This document shows, in pieces, positions 45,716-53,679 of a stretch of 64,000 nucleotides of DNA (the stretch's first letter is position 1; the number at the start of each line of letters is the position of its first letter). The notes below the pieces were generated by a model. That model made no database searches. It saw only the letters and a program-made list of their open reading frames with translations, and had not been told where the DNA came from. The DNA comes from Streptomyces deccanensis (GTDB lineage: Bacteria; Actinomycetota; Actinomycetes; Streptomycetales; Streptomycetaceae). Made by a program: the position numbers and the translations under genes. The stretch is from NCBI RefSeq assembly GCF_022385335.1, contig NZ_CP092431.1:6200001-6264000 (forward strand), given 5' to 3'.

Positions 45716-45982
45716 ATGAGCATCATCGGCTGGATCGTTCTGGGGCTGTTGGCCGGGGCCATCGCCAAGTTCCTGCTGCCGGGCCGGGACCCGGGCGGCT
45801 TCATCGGCACGACCCTCATCGGCGTCGCGGGCGCCTTCATCGGCGGCTGGATCTCCGCCCGCTGGCTGGACCACCCGATCTCCGAGAACTTCTACGACGG
45901 CACCACCTGGGCGGCCGCGATCGGCGGTTCCCTGGTCCTGCTGATCGCCTACCGCATCCTGTTCGGCCACTCCCGCCGCTGA
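45716..45982 (+). CDS. GlsB/YeaQ/YmgE-family stress membrane protein
   Basis: 88 residues from ATG 45716 (an in-frame GTG nine bases earlier is less well placed). Three hydrophobic segments with Gly-rich pattern: IIGWIVLGLLAGAIAKFLLP, GRDPGGFIGTTLIGVAGAFI and AAAIGGSLVLLIAYRILFG. This is the transglycosylase-associated protein family, small membrane proteins linked to general stress. A strong bidirectional terminator follows. Confidence 0.9.
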   Translation: MSIIGWIVLGLLAGAIAKFLLPGRDPGGFIGTTLIGVAGAFIGGWISARWLDHPISENFYDGTTWAAAIGGSLVLLIAYRILFGHSRR

Positions 45983-46003
45983 CCGCGAGCACCGCGCACG
46001 CAC

Positions 46004-46049
46004 ACGAGGGGTGGGCACCACGGCAACGGCCGTCGTGCCCACCCCTCGT
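46004..46049. terminator. Bidirectional terminator
   Basis: Perfect 15-bp arms, ACGAGGGGTGGGCAC (46004-46018) and its complement (46035-46049), between the convergent GlsB-type and YajQ genes. It serves both directions. Confidence 0.85.
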
Positions 46050-46073
46050 CGTACGGGCTCTACGTGCCGCTCG

Positions 46074-46562
46074 TCACCGGTAGTTGACGAACTGCACCGC
46101 GAAGTCGAAGTCCTTGCCCTTGAGCAGGGCGATCACGGTCTGCAGGTCGTCGCGGCTCTTGGAGCTGACGCGGAGCTCGTCACCCTGGACCTGGGCCTTG
46201 ACGCCCTTGGGACCCTCGTCACGAATGATCTTCGCCACCTTCTTGGCGTTCTCCTGGGAGATGCCCTCCTCGATCGAGGCGAAGATCTTGTACTCCTTGC
46301 CGGACAGCTGGGGCTCACCCGCGTCCAGCGACTTCAGGGAGATCCCGCGCTTGATCAGCTTGGACTGGAAGACGTCGAGGATGGCCTTCACCCGGTCCTC
46401 GGAGTTCGCCTCCATGAGGATCTTCTCGCCGGACCACGAGATCGAGGCGCCGACGCCCTTGAAGTCGTAGCGCTGGGAGATCTCCTTGGCGGCCTGGTTG
46501 AGGGCGTTGTCGACCTCCTGCCGCTCGACCTTCGAGACGATGTCGAAACTGGAGTCGGCCAT
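46074..46562 (-). CDS. YajQ-family nucleotide-binding protein
   Basis: 162 residues, full length for the family. It opens [20 protein letters not shown] and has [20 protein letters not shown] and [20 protein letters not shown], all conserved in YajQ. Some members bind cyclic di-GMP and act as effectors; binding in this protein is not shown. It is transcribed away from tRNA-Tyr and is monocistronic. Confidence 0.94.
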   Translation of the reverse strand: MADSSFDIVSKVERQEVDNALNQAAKEISQRYDFKGVGASISWSGEKILMEANSEDRVKAILDVFQSKLIKRGISLKSLDAGEPQLSGKEYKIFASIEEGISQENAKKVAKIIRDEGPKGVKAQVQGDELRVSSKSRDDLQTVIALLKGKDFDFAVQFVNYR

Positions 46563-46728
46563 GTCCTGTGGCTCCTTGTATCGGTGTATCGGGAGGCGAC
46601 AAGCCTAGCCACCCCGCCCCCGCGCGCACTGATCAATCAGGTGGCGAAGCACCCCCGAGCATCAGGTATCGTTTACGACGTCGCCACGGAGCGCCGCCGA
46701 AAAGCGGTTCGAAGGACGACGAATCCCA

Positions 46729-46810
46729 GGCGGTGTGCCCGAGTGGCCAATGGGAGCGGACTGTAAATCCGTCGGCTTAGCCTACCCAGGTTCGAATCCT
46801 GGCGCCGCCA
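46729..46810 (+). tRNA. tRNA-Tyr (GTA)
   Basis: 82 nt with a long variable arm. Acceptor arm GGCGGTG pairs with CGCCGCC, discriminator A at 46810, anticodon GTA at 46763-46765, T-loop TTCGAAT. The 3' CCA is not encoded. A hairpin terminator follows at once. Confidence 0.95.
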
Positions 46811-46818
46811 CGTGGAGG

Positions 46819-46860
46819 GAAGCCCCTCCCGGACTGTGAGAGCAGTTCGGGAGGGGCTTC
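46819..46860 (+). terminator. Terminator after tRNA-Tyr
   Basis: GAAGCCCCTCCCG (46819-46831) pairs perfectly with CGGGAGGGGCTTC (46848-46860), followed by TTCG. It ends the tRNA-Tyr transcript. Confidence 0.85.
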
Positions 46861-46910
46861 TTCGTGTGCGGGTTCGGTCGTGGGGACCGGCGGCCGGGCA
46901 CACTGACTGC

Positions 46911-47117
46911 ATGTCATCACGTCGCAGGAACTGCCCCGAGTGTCGTCGTGAGATCGCCGTGGTGGCGGGGCGGTTCGCGCGGCACGATCCGCCGGGGGCG
47001 AGCGGGGAACTGGTGTCGTGCCCCGGGTCGCGCAGGCCGGCCCAGATCGGGGCGGCCCAGCCCGCGCTCGACGGTTTCGTGGTCCCCGAGTTCCCCGGTC
47101 AGCTGCCCCTGTTCTGA
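46911..47117 (+). CDS. Small zinc-ribbon-like protein
   Basis: 68 residues from ATG 46911. RRRNCPECRREIAVV gives one CxxC and GELVSCPGS a single later Cys, so a partial zinc knuckle is possible. It ends FVVPEFPGQLPLF. The codon pattern is consistent with a real gene, but its family is not named here. It is 93 bases past the tRNA-Tyr terminator start and converges with the next gene. Confidence 0.6.
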   Translation: MSSRRRNCPECRREIAVVAGRFARHDPPGASGELVSCPGSRRPAQIGAAQPALDGFVVPEFPGQLPLF

Positions 47118-47133
47118 CCGGGGCCCGCACCGG

Positions 47134-47790
47134 TCAGTTGCCCGCCACCGACTTCACCGCCACCGACACCGGCGTGGAGCCGCTGATCAGCTCCAGGGTC
47201 AGGCCGGCGGTGGCGGGGGTGTCGAGGAGTTCGACGAGCGTCGCCGCCACGTCGTCGCGGGGGATCGGACCGCGTCCGGTGGACGCCTCCAGACGCACCA
47301 GGCCCGTGCCCGCGTCGTCGGTCAGCATGCCGGGCCGCAGGATCGTCCAGTCCAGGGCGTTCAGGCCGCGCACATACGCGTCGGCCTGGCCCTTCGCCCG
47401 CTGGTACACGTCGAAGACGTCGTCACCCTCGTGCTCCGGGTCCGCCCCCATCGACGAGACGACCAGGTGACGTCGTACGCCCGTCCGTACCGCGGCGTCC
47501 GCGAACAGGACCGCCGCCCCGCGGTCGACCGTGTCCTTGCGGGCCGTTCCACTGCCCGGACCGGCGCCCGCCGCGAACACGGCGGCGTCCGCGCCCTGCA
47601 GATGCGCGGCGACCTCCTCCACCGACGCCGACTCCAGATCGCACAGCACCGGTTCGGCACCGGCCGCGCGCAGATCGTCCCCCTGTTCGGCGCGGCGGAT
47701 GATCCCCGCGACCTCGTCACCGCGCGCGGCGAGCAACCGCTCCAGCCGCAGCGCGATCTGACCATGACCTCCAGCGATGACAATGCGCAT
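47134..47790 (-). CDS. NAD(P)-binding SDR/NmrA-like protein
   Basis: 218 residues from ATG 47790. The Rossmann motif is MRIVIAGGHGQIALRL, followed by HLVVSSMGADPEHEGDD and YQRAKGQADAYVRGLNALDW, as in atypical SDRs of the YwnB/BLVRB group, which bind NAD(P) without the full catalytic tetrad. A likely oxidoreductase or redox-linked regulator; the substrate is unknown. Confidence 0.83.
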   Translation of the reverse strand: MRIVIAGGHGQIALRLERLLAARGDEVAGIIRRAEQGDDLRAAGAEPVLCDLESASVEEVAAHLQGADAAVFAAGAGPGSGTARKDTVDRGAAVLFADAAVRTGVRRHLVVSSMGADPEHEGDDVFDVYQRAKGQADAYVRGLNALDWTILRPGMLTDDAGTGLVRLEASTGRGPIPRDDVAATLVELLDTPATAGLTLELISGSTPVSVAVKSVAGN

Positions 47791-47911
47791 GTTTCCGACC
47801 GTACGCCCGACCCGACGCGTTTGCCGCGCAACCATTCAGCCGTCCCGAGTGTCTCAACCATGTTCGCCGTACCGGCGAGCACCGGACATCACGGGGGGAC
47901 CCAACACCGTC

Positions 47912-49000
47912 ATGCGTAAAGCCACGCCCACGACCGTCGTACGTACGTCCATGAAGCGCGCATCTGTCGCGGGGGCGCCCGTGGCCCGCCGGGCCTTCAC
48001 CGGGGTCGGCTGCGCCGCGGCCGTGCTCGTCACGGTGGCCGCCTGCGGCACCGTGCAGAACCTGACCGCCGGCCAGAAGATCGACAACGCCGTCGAACAG
48101 CTGGGTGAGCAGAAGTCGCTGGCCTTCGGCATGCGGCTCGACGCCGACCCGGACGACCTCGTCGCGCTCCTGGGTGAGGACAGCGAGGAAGTGCCGCCGG
48201 AGATGGCGGAGTTCTTCACCGGACTGCGCGTCGACGTGTCGGTCAGGTCGAAGAAGCCGCTGGACAAGTCCGGTGAGAAGGACATCACCGGCATGGGCAT
48301 GAAGATCGCGGGCGAGGACGGCGTGTTCGCCGAGTACCGGCTCGTCGGCGACTACACGTACTACCGCGCCGACATGCAGGCCATGGGCGACGCGATGGGC
48401 ATGCCCTTCCCGACGGCCGACGAACTCGACGAACTCCCGGAGAGCGAGCAGCACTTGCGGCCGCTCCTGGAGGGCGACTGGGTCAAGGTCAACACGGCCG
48501 ACCTCCAGGAGGCCGCCGAGGACGCGGGCGCCGGTTCCGGCGCGGGCGGCTCCGACGAACTCGACGCCAAGACCCAGAAGAAGATCCTCGACGCCGTCCG
48601 CGGGGTCGTCGCCCGTGAGGTCGACTTCAAGACCAAGAGCGGCGAGGACGGCACCGAGGTCATCACCGCCAAGGCCAACTTCCGCGACCTGCTCACCGGC
48701 ATCCTCGACAAGCTCCAGCCCCTCAAGGGCGACCTGCCGCCGGGTGCCGAACTGCCGACGGGCGAGGACGTGAAGGACGCCCCGAACAAGAAGGTCGCGG
48801 TCGACTTCACCCTCAAGAACGGCGACCTCACCCGCATCGAGACCGACCTCGCGGTCCTCGCCGAGGACGCGAAGGGCGCCAAGGCCCCCCTCGTCCTCAC
48901 CTTCGGCAAGGCCGACGACATCAGCGCGCCCAAGGGCGCCTCCGAGATCCCGGTCGAGGAATTCGGCGGCCCGTTCGGCAGCGGCATGTTCAGCGTCTGA
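47912..49000 (+). CDS. Lipoprotein, LppX/LolA-like candidate
   Basis: 362 residues from ATG 47912. A long basic N-region and hydrophobic stretch end in the lipobox VAAC. The mature part is mostly beta with repeated short strands (LAFGMRLDADPDDLVALLGE; EYRLVGDYTYYRADMQAMGD; KKVAVDFTLKNGDLTRIETD), like the LppX/LprG/LolA half-barrels that carry lipids at the cell surface. Two similar lipoproteins occur at 59410 and 60360. A 26-bp tandem repeat begins in the last codons. Confidence 0.75.
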   Translation: MRKATPTTVVRTSMKRASVAGAPVARRAFTGVGCAAAVLVTVAACGTVQNLTAGQKIDNAVEQLGEQKSLAFGMRLDADPDDLVALLGEDSEEVPPEMAEFFTGLRVDVSVRSKKPLDKSGEKDITGMGMKIAGEDGVFAEYRLVGDYTYYRADMQAMGDAMGMPFPTADELDELPESEQHLRPLLEGDWVKVNTADLQEAAEDAGAGSGAGGSDELDAKTQKKILDAVRGVVAREVDFKTKSGEDGTEVITAKANFRDLLTGILDKLQPLKGDLPPGAELPTGEDVKDAPNKKVAVDFTLKNGDLTRIETDLAVLAEDAKGAKAPLVLTFGKADDISAPKGASEIPVEEFGGPFGSGMFSV

Positions 49001-49079
49001 CCGGCAGCGGCATGGTCGGCAGGTGACCGACAGCGGCATGGTCGGCGTCTGACCGACAGCGGCGTGTTCAGCGCCTGAC
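48976..49079. repeat. Four 26-bp tandem repeats spanning a stop codon
   Basis: Exactly four head-to-tail 26-bp units begin at 48976, 49002, 49028 and 49054 (first unit starts cggcagcggcatgttcagcg). The first contains the last codons and TGA stop of the lipoprotein gene; the other three are noncoding copies with a few substitutions. Confidence 0.93.
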
Positions 49080-49452
49080 CCGCCGCGGAATGAGCGGCGC
49101 CGGACCGGCGCCGGCCGTGCGGCACGCGCGCGTGGAGCACCAGAAACCCACGCGCGCGTGCCGGCCCGGCCATCCGCACGCGGGCATGCACACAGGCCAC
49201 GGCCATACGCACCCGCGTGCGCCCACCCGTCCAGACTCACGCCCGCGTACCGGCCCGGCCATTCCCACGCGGACGTGCACCGGGCCAAGTCCATACGCAC
49301 CCGCGTGCGCCCCCCGTCCAAACGCACCCCCGCGTGCCCGCCCGCTTCAACCTCACGCGACCCACCCGCGCGTGCCCGCACGCCCCCGTGCGCCTCTCAC
49401 CACGGCCCCCCAGCCCCCACACCGCCCCCCCAACACACACCCAGCCCGCCCC
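49080..49452. repeat. Repetitive intergenic region with an 88/89-bp direct repeat
   Basis: No gene is seen in this stretch. It holds an imperfect direct repeat, 49155-49232 and 49244-49320, sharing ccggcccggccat, then catacgcacccgcgtgcgcc and ccgtcca. Further short CGCGCGTGC-type words continue to about 49400. Open frames here are by-products of extreme GC content. Confidence 0.6.
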
Positions 49453-50721
49453 TCAGGACGGCTCCCCCCGCCCCTGTCGAGGCAGGTCCAGCGCCGTGCC
49501 GGTCGCCGAGCCGCAGTACTCCCGTACCGCGCTGGTGCGCGCCACGACGCGCCCCCGGTGCACGACGATCCGGCTGTACGCCAGGGACAGGACCCCCGCG
49601 AGCCGCGCACCCCGCACTGCCAGCAGCTCGGCGGGGAAACCGGCCTCGACGCGCACCTCGGGCAGCCCGAGGGCGGCACGCGCGGCCCCGCTGACGGTGT
49701 CGTACGCCTCCTCGGGCCGCAGCCCGTACCGGGAGGCCAGCAGGTACGCCGCCTCCAGCGGGTCCCCGCGGCCGACCGGGTTCGACACGTCCCGCAGCGC
49801 CCCGCTGCCCGCCGCCACGCGCACCCCGGCCGCGCGCAGCAGCCGTACGGGCGCGGTGCCCCGGCGGTCCACGGTGCCGCAGCCGCCCTGGGGGAGGCAG
49901 ACGACGGTCACCCCGGCCGCCGCGAGCTGGTCGGCGGCGCGGGCGGCGGCCAGGGAGGGCAGGCGGGCCAGACCGCCGCACGGGCCGAGCGTCACCCCGG
50001 GCCGCAGACCGCCCGCCATGGCCGCGAGCCGCGCGAGCCGGGCCGGGTCGTCGCCGTCGGTGTGCAGGTCGACCGGGCAGTCGTGCTCGGAGGCGATCTC
50101 CAGGACCGCCTCCACGTACCCGGTGGGGTCGGGGTCCAGGTCCGGACAGCCGCCGACCACGGAGGCGCCCATCTTCACCGCGTCCCGCAGGATCGCGAGC
50201 CCGTCCGCTCCGGCCACGCCGGTCAGCACCCGGGGCATCGCCACCGTCGTCACCTCGACGAGGCCACGCAGCGCCCGCCCCGCCCGGAGCACGGCCGCCA
50301 GCGCACCGAGCCCCTGCACGCCGCCCACGTGGACGTGCGAGCGCAAGGCCGTGGCGCCGTGCCCGAGTTGCAGCAGCGCGGCCTCGGTGGCCCGCCGCTG
50401 GACGTCCGCGTCGTCGTACGGGACGGGCCCCTCGAAGTCGGCCGACAGGGCCGTGTCGCCGTGCGCGTGCGGTTCGACGGGGGCCGGCAGCAGCAGATGG
50501 CCGCCGAGGTCCACCCGAGTGGCGGACGCGCCGGACGCGGCGGGCCCGGGGCTCAGGCTGCCCGCCGTGCCGACCGCCTCGATCCGCCCGCCGCCCAGCC
50601 GGACGTCCACCACCCGGCCGTCGGTCAGTCGCGCCCCGCACAGCAGCAGGGCGCCGGCCTCGTCCGGGCCCGAGGGCGGGCCGGAGGAGGAGGGGGACGG
50701 CTGCGGCTGGCTGTCGGGCAT
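49453..50721 (-). CDS. CodA-like amidohydrolase homologue with a degraded active site
   Basis: 422 residues resembling cytosine deaminase. It keeps the first metal pair (APVEPHAHGDTAL) and the central His (CPVDLHTDGDDPARL), and has RSHVHVGGVQGLGAL in the equivalent of RTHVDV. It lacks the general-base Glu after that His (CodA HCDEIDD versus HTDGDD). The third-His segment reads LGPCGGLARL and the metal Asp segment GSGALRDVSNP. These losses point to a non-hydrolytic or altered function. It starts at ATG 50721; no operon partners are seen. Confidence 0.8.
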   Translation of the reverse strand: MPDSQPQPSPSSSGPPSGPDEAGALLLCGARLTDGRVVDVRLGGGRIEAVGTAGSLSPGPAASGASATRVDLGGHLLLPAPVEPHAHGDTALSADFEGPVPYDDADVQRRATEAALLQLGHGATALRSHVHVGGVQGLGALAAVLRAGRALRGLVEVTTVAMPRVLTGVAGADGLAILRDAVKMGASVVGGCPDLDPDPTGYVEAVLEIASEHDCPVDLHTDGDDPARLARLAAMAGGLRPGVTLGPCGGLARLPSLAAARAADQLAAAGVTVVCLPQGGCGTVDRRGTAPVRLLRAAGVRVAAGSGALRDVSNPVGRGDPLEAAYLLASRYGLRPEEAYDTVSGAARAALGLPEVRVEAGFPAELLAVRGARLAGVLSLAYSRIVVHRGRVVARTSAVREYCGSATGTALDLPRQGRGEPS

Positions 50722-50962
50722 CGCGCTCCTGGGGCTACAAGATCACGCAGAGTGAGTCGAGCCTAGGCGGGCCGCCCGCCGTCGTCGCGGAGGAGCGCAA
50801 TAGTCGTACCGGTGCGGTTCACCTGCCGGGAGACGGGCCGGGCGGACGGCGGGAACGGCCGGCGGGACTGCCGGGAGGGCCGGGAACGGTGGTGTGCGTG
50901 AGGCCCGTGCGGCCTGTGGAAACGGGACGGACGACGGCCCCCGGCGGCGCCGTGGAGCGCCG

Positions 50963-51017
50963 TGGACGACCTGTGGACGGCCCATGGACGGCCCCTGGAC
51001 GGCCCATGGATACGGGC
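50963..51017. repeat. 11-bp tandem repeats before tRNA-Thr
   Basis: Units tggacgacctg, tggacggccca, tggacggcccc, tggacggccca and a degenerate fifth lie head to tail in the 349-bp gap upstream of the tRNA-Thr promoter. The rest of 50722-50962 shows no gene. Confidence 0.7.
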
Positions 51018-51029
51018 CGGGAAACGGAT

Positions 51030-51059
51030 TTGGGCGATCGGCGGTGGGGCGTGTAATGT
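51030..51059 (+). promoter_or_regulatory. Promoter of the tRNA-Thr/tRNA-Met unit
   Basis: TTGGGC (51030-51035), an 18-base spacer and TAATGT (51054-51059) match the vegetative sigma (HrdB) consensus. Transcription would start about five bases before tRNA-Thr. Confidence 0.6.
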
Positions 51060-51070
51060 CTTCATCGCTC

Positions 51071-51143
51071 GCCCCAATAGCTCAGTCGGCAGAGCGTCTC
51101 CATGGTAAGGAGAAGGTCTACGGTTCGATTCCGTATTGGGGCT
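51071..51143 (+). tRNA. tRNA-Thr (GGT)
   Basis: 73 nt. Acceptor GCCCCAA pairs with TTGGGGC, anticodon stem TCTCC/GGAGA with loop ATGGTAA gives anticodon GGT (51104-51106), T-loop TTCGATT, discriminator T at 51143. No encoded CCA. Confidence 0.96.
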
Positions 51144-51189
51144 CTGGTGTGAAAGGTTCCCGTCGCGAGGCGGGATCCGATCGCATCAC

Positions 51190-51262
51190 AGCGGTGTAGC
51201 TCAGTCGGTAGAGCAAGCGGCTCATAATCGCTGTGTCACCGGTTCAAGTCCGGTCACCGCTA
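51190..51262 (+). tRNA. tRNA-Met (CAT), elongator
   Basis: 73 nt. AGCGGTG pairs with CACCGCT, anticodon CAT at 51223-51225, T-arm ACCGG-TTCAAGT-CCGGT. The paired A1-U72 and normal anticodon stem indicate the elongator rather than the initiator. It probably shares the tRNA-Thr transcript. Confidence 0.94.
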
Positions 51263-51353
51263 CTGACAGTAGCCGATTGCGGGGTCGGTCCTTCGATCGG
51301 CTACTCTTCTATGCGTTAAACCCTGTCCCATCCGTTCGTCAAGGAGCACTCAC

Positions 51354-51518
51354 GTGGCTGCCACCGACGTCCGCCCGAAGATCACGCTGGCCTGCGTGGA
51401 GTGCAAGGAGCGGAACTACATCACCAAGAAGAACCGGCGTAACAACCCGGACCGACTGGAGATGAAGAAGCACTGCCCGCGTTGCAACGCGCACACCGCG
51501 CACCGCGAAACGCGATAA
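51354..51518 (+). CDS. rpmG: 50S ribosomal protein L33
   Basis: 54 residues, GTG at 51354 with AAGGAG upstream. It reads [20 protein letters not shown] and ends [17 protein letters not shown]. Two CxxC pairs (CVEC, CPRC) mark the zinc-binding C+ form of L33. The paralogue lacking cysteines, which Streptomyces use under zinc limitation, is not here. The tRNA-rpmG-MaoC-MaoC order is the one also seen in mycobacteria. Confidence 0.97.
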   Translation: MAATDVRPKITLACVECKERNYITKKNRRNNPDRLEMKKHCPRCNAHTAHRETR

Positions 51519-51532
51519 ATCAGGCTCGTACA

Positions 51533-51566
51533 CGAGGCCGTCCCCGAGTGATCGGGGGCGGCCTCG
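51533..51566 (+). terminator. Terminator/attenuator after rpmG
   Basis: A 15-bp stem with one G-U pair (CGAGGCCGTCCCCGA / TCGGGGGCGGCCTCG) and a GTGA loop, 15 bases after the rpmG stop. It separates rpmG from the MaoC genes. Confidence 0.75.
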
Positions 51567-51651
51567 CGTCGTTACATCGATCAGTACCGGCCAGTACCCG
51601 CCGGTGCCGGCAGTACCGCCGTATCCGCAGCAACCAGGAGGTGCCGAGCCC

Positions 51652-52104
51652 ATGGCGCTCGACCAGTCCTTCGTGGGGCGTACCTACCCGCCCACCGACC
51701 CCTACGAGGTCGGCCGGGAGAAGATCCGCGAGTTCGCGGAGGCCGTGGGAGACACCAACCCCGCCTACACGGACCCCGAAGCGGCCAAGGCGCTCGGGTA
51801 CGCCGATGTGATCGCCCCGCCTACCTTCGTGTTCTCCATCACCTTCAAGGCGGCGGGACAGGTCGTCCAGGACCCCCAGCTGGGCCTCGACTACAGCCGG
51901 GTCGTGCACGGCGACCAGAAGTTCGCCCACAAGCGCCCGGTGCGCGCCGGCGACCGCCTCACCGTCACCTCGACCATCGAGTCGATCAAGTCCCTGGCGG
52001 GCAACGACGTCCTGGACATCCGCGGCGAGGTCCACGACGAGTCCGGCGAACACGTCGTGACCGCCTGGACCAAGCTCGTGGCCCGCGCGGCCGAGGAGGC
52101 GTGA
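51652..52104 (+). CDS. MaoC-family dehydratase subunit, HadA/HadC-like
   Basis: 150 residues from ATG 51652 with AGGAGG upstream. FVGRTYPPTDPYEVGREKIR and GDTNPAYTDPEAAKALGYAD fit the N-terminal half of an FAS1 MaoC dehydratase, the HadA type that lacks the catalytic Asp-His pair. It needs HadB, encoded seven bases downstream. The pair would dehydrate 3-hydroxyacyl thioesters. Confidence 0.88.
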   Translation: MALDQSFVGRTYPPTDPYEVGREKIREFAEAVGDTNPAYTDPEAAKALGYADVIAPPTFVFSITFKAAGQVVQDPQLGLDYSRVVHGDQKFAHKRPVRAGDRLTVTSTIESIKSLAGNDVLDIRGEVHDESGEHVVTAWTKLVARAAEEA

Positions 52105-52111
52105 GAACCCG

Positions 52112-52540
52112 ATGACCGCGAAGATCTCCTACGACGACGTCGAGGTCGGCACCGAGCTGCCCGCCCAGAGCTTCGGCGTGACCCGTGCCACCCTCGTCCG
52201 CTACGCGGGCGCCTCCGGCGACTTCAACCCCATCCACTGGAACGAGAAGTTCGCCAAGGAGGTCGGCCTCCCCGACGTCATCGCGCACGGCATGTTCACC
52301 ATGGCCGAGGCGATCCGCGTCGTCACCGACTGGACCGGCGACCCGGGCGCGGTCGTCGAGTACGGTGTCCGCTTCACCAGGCCCGTCGTCGTCCCCAACG
52401 ACGACGAGGGCGCCACCATCGAGGTCAGCGCCAAGGTCGGCGCCAAGCTCGACGACAACACCGTCCGCGTCGACCTCACCGCCATGAGCGGCGGTCAGAA
52501 GGTCCTCGGCATGTCCCGGGCGGTCGTACGACTGGCCTGA
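52112..52540 (+). CDS. MaoC-family dehydratase, HadB-like catalytic subunit
   Basis: 142 residues. The hydratase-2 motif YAGASGDFNPIHWNEKFAKE supplies the catalytic Asp and His (D-x-N-P-I-H), followed by IAHGMFTMAEAIR. It is the catalytic half of the (3R)-hydroxyacyl dehydratase heterodimer with the preceding gene. In mycobacteria this pair serves mycolic acid elongation; streptomycetes lack mycolates, so the acyl substrate here differs. Confidence 0.9.
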   Translation: MTAKISYDDVEVGTELPAQSFGVTRATLVRYAGASGDFNPIHWNEKFAKEVGLPDVIAHGMFTMAEAIRVVTDWTGDPGAVVEYGVRFTRPVVVPNDDEGATIEVSAKVGAKLDDNTVRVDLTAMSGGQKVLGMSRAVVRLA

Positions 52541-52601
52541 CGGCCCAGCGGCGCGGCCGCACCCCTACGGTCCCCCGCCCCTCCCGGGTGCGGGGGTCTC
52601 G

Positions 52602-52617
52602 TACTCTTGAGCCCGTG
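52602..52617 (+). promoter_or_regulatory. Leaderless -10 element for murB
   Basis: TACTCT (52602-52607) lies exactly seven bases before the GTG at 52615, the spacing of a leaderless transcript in Streptomyces. There is no Shine-Dalgarno sequence before this GTG. Confidence 0.5.
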
Positions 52618-53670
52618 CAGGAACTCCACGACGCCCCCCTCGCCCCGCTGACCACCTTCCGGCTGGGCGGGCCCGCGCGACGGCTGATCACCGCGACCAC
52701 CGACGACGAGGTCGTCGCCGCCGTCCGCGAGGCCGACGACACCGGTACGCCGCTGCTGCTCATCGGCGGCGGCTCCAACCTGGTGATCGGGGACCAGGGC
52801 TTCGCCGGAACCGCGCTGGTCATCGCCACGAAGGGCTTCGCGCTCGACGGGACACGGCTGGAGCTGGCCGCCGGCGAGGTGTGGACCGACGCGGTCGCCC
52901 GGACCGTCGAGGCCGGGCTCGCCGGGATCGAATGCCTGGCCGGCATCCCCGGCTCCGCGGGCGCCACCCCGATCCAGAACGTCGGCGCGTACGGTCAGGA
53001 GGTCGCCTCCACCCTCACCGAGGTCCTCGCCTACGACCGCCGCACCCGCGAGACGATCACCGTCCCGAACACCGAGTGCGCCTTCTCGTACCGCCACAGC
53101 CGCTTCAAGGACGAGCCCGAGCGGTACGTCGTCCTGCGGGTCCGGTTCGAACTGGAGGACGCGGGCGGCCTGTCGGGGCCGATCAAGTACGCCGAGACGG
53201 CCCGCGCGCTCGGCGTCGAACCCGGCGACCGGGTGCCCCTCGCCGACGCCCGCGAGACCGTGCTGAAGCTGCGCGCCGGGAAGGGCATGGTGCTCGACCC
53301 CGAGGACCACGACACCTGGTCCGCCGGATCGTTCTTCACCAACCCGATCCTCACCGACGAGCAGTTCGCCGCGTTCCACGCGCGCGTGCGCGAACGCCTC
53401 GGGGACGACGTCACCCCGCCCGCCTACGCCGCCGGCGACGGCCACACCAAGACCTCCGCCGCCTGGCTCATCGACAAGGCCGGCTTCACCAAGGGCTATG
53501 GCACCGGCCCCGCCCGGATCTCCACCAAGCACACCCTGGCCCTCACCAACCGGGGCGCCGCCACCACCGAGGACCTGCTCGCCCTGGCCCGCGAGGTCGT
53601 CGCCGGAGTCCGGGACGCCTTCGGGATCACCCTGGTCAACGAGCCGGTGACGGTCGGCGTCAGCCTCTGA
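52615..53670 (+). CDS. murB: UDP-N-acetylmuramate dehydrogenase
   Basis: 351 residues from the GTG at 52615; an in-frame GTG at 52588 also lacks a ribosome binding site. FAD-binding motifs LLIGGGSNLVIGD and LAGIPGSAGATPIQNVGAYG are intact, with the substrate-side SYRHSRFK and GSFFTNPI (catalytic Ser). It reduces UDP-GlcNAc-enolpyruvate with NADPH in peptidoglycan precursor synthesis. Type I MurB length is normal. It converges with add, nine bases apart. Confidence 0.96.
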   Translation: MQELHDAPLAPLTTFRLGGPARRLITATTDDEVVAAVREADDTGTPLLLIGGGSNLVIGDQGFAGTALVIATKGFALDGTRLELAAGEVWTDAVARTVEAGLAGIECLAGIPGSAGATPIQNVGAYGQEVASTLTEVLAYDRRTRETITVPNTECAFSYRHSRFKDEPERYVVLRVRFELEDAGGLSGPIKYAETARALGVEPGDRVPLADARETVLKLRAGKGMVLDPEDHDTWSAGSFFTNPILTDEQFAAFHARVRERLGDDVTPPAYAAGDGHTKTSAAWLIDKAGFTKGYGTGPARISTKHTLALTNRGAATTEDLLALAREVVAGVRDAFGITLVNEPVTVGVSL

Positions 53671-53679
53671 GCGGAGCCG

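Noticed and set aside
46673..46912. Minus-strand open frame over tRNA-Tyr
   Set aside because: It lies antisense to a complete tRNA and its terminator.
49090..50766. Long plus-strand open frame through the repetitive region
   Set aside because: It is repeat-derived, then antisense to the CodA-like gene.
48976..51017. CRISPR array
   Set aside because: The tandem repeats here have no unique spacers between units and no cas genes are nearby.
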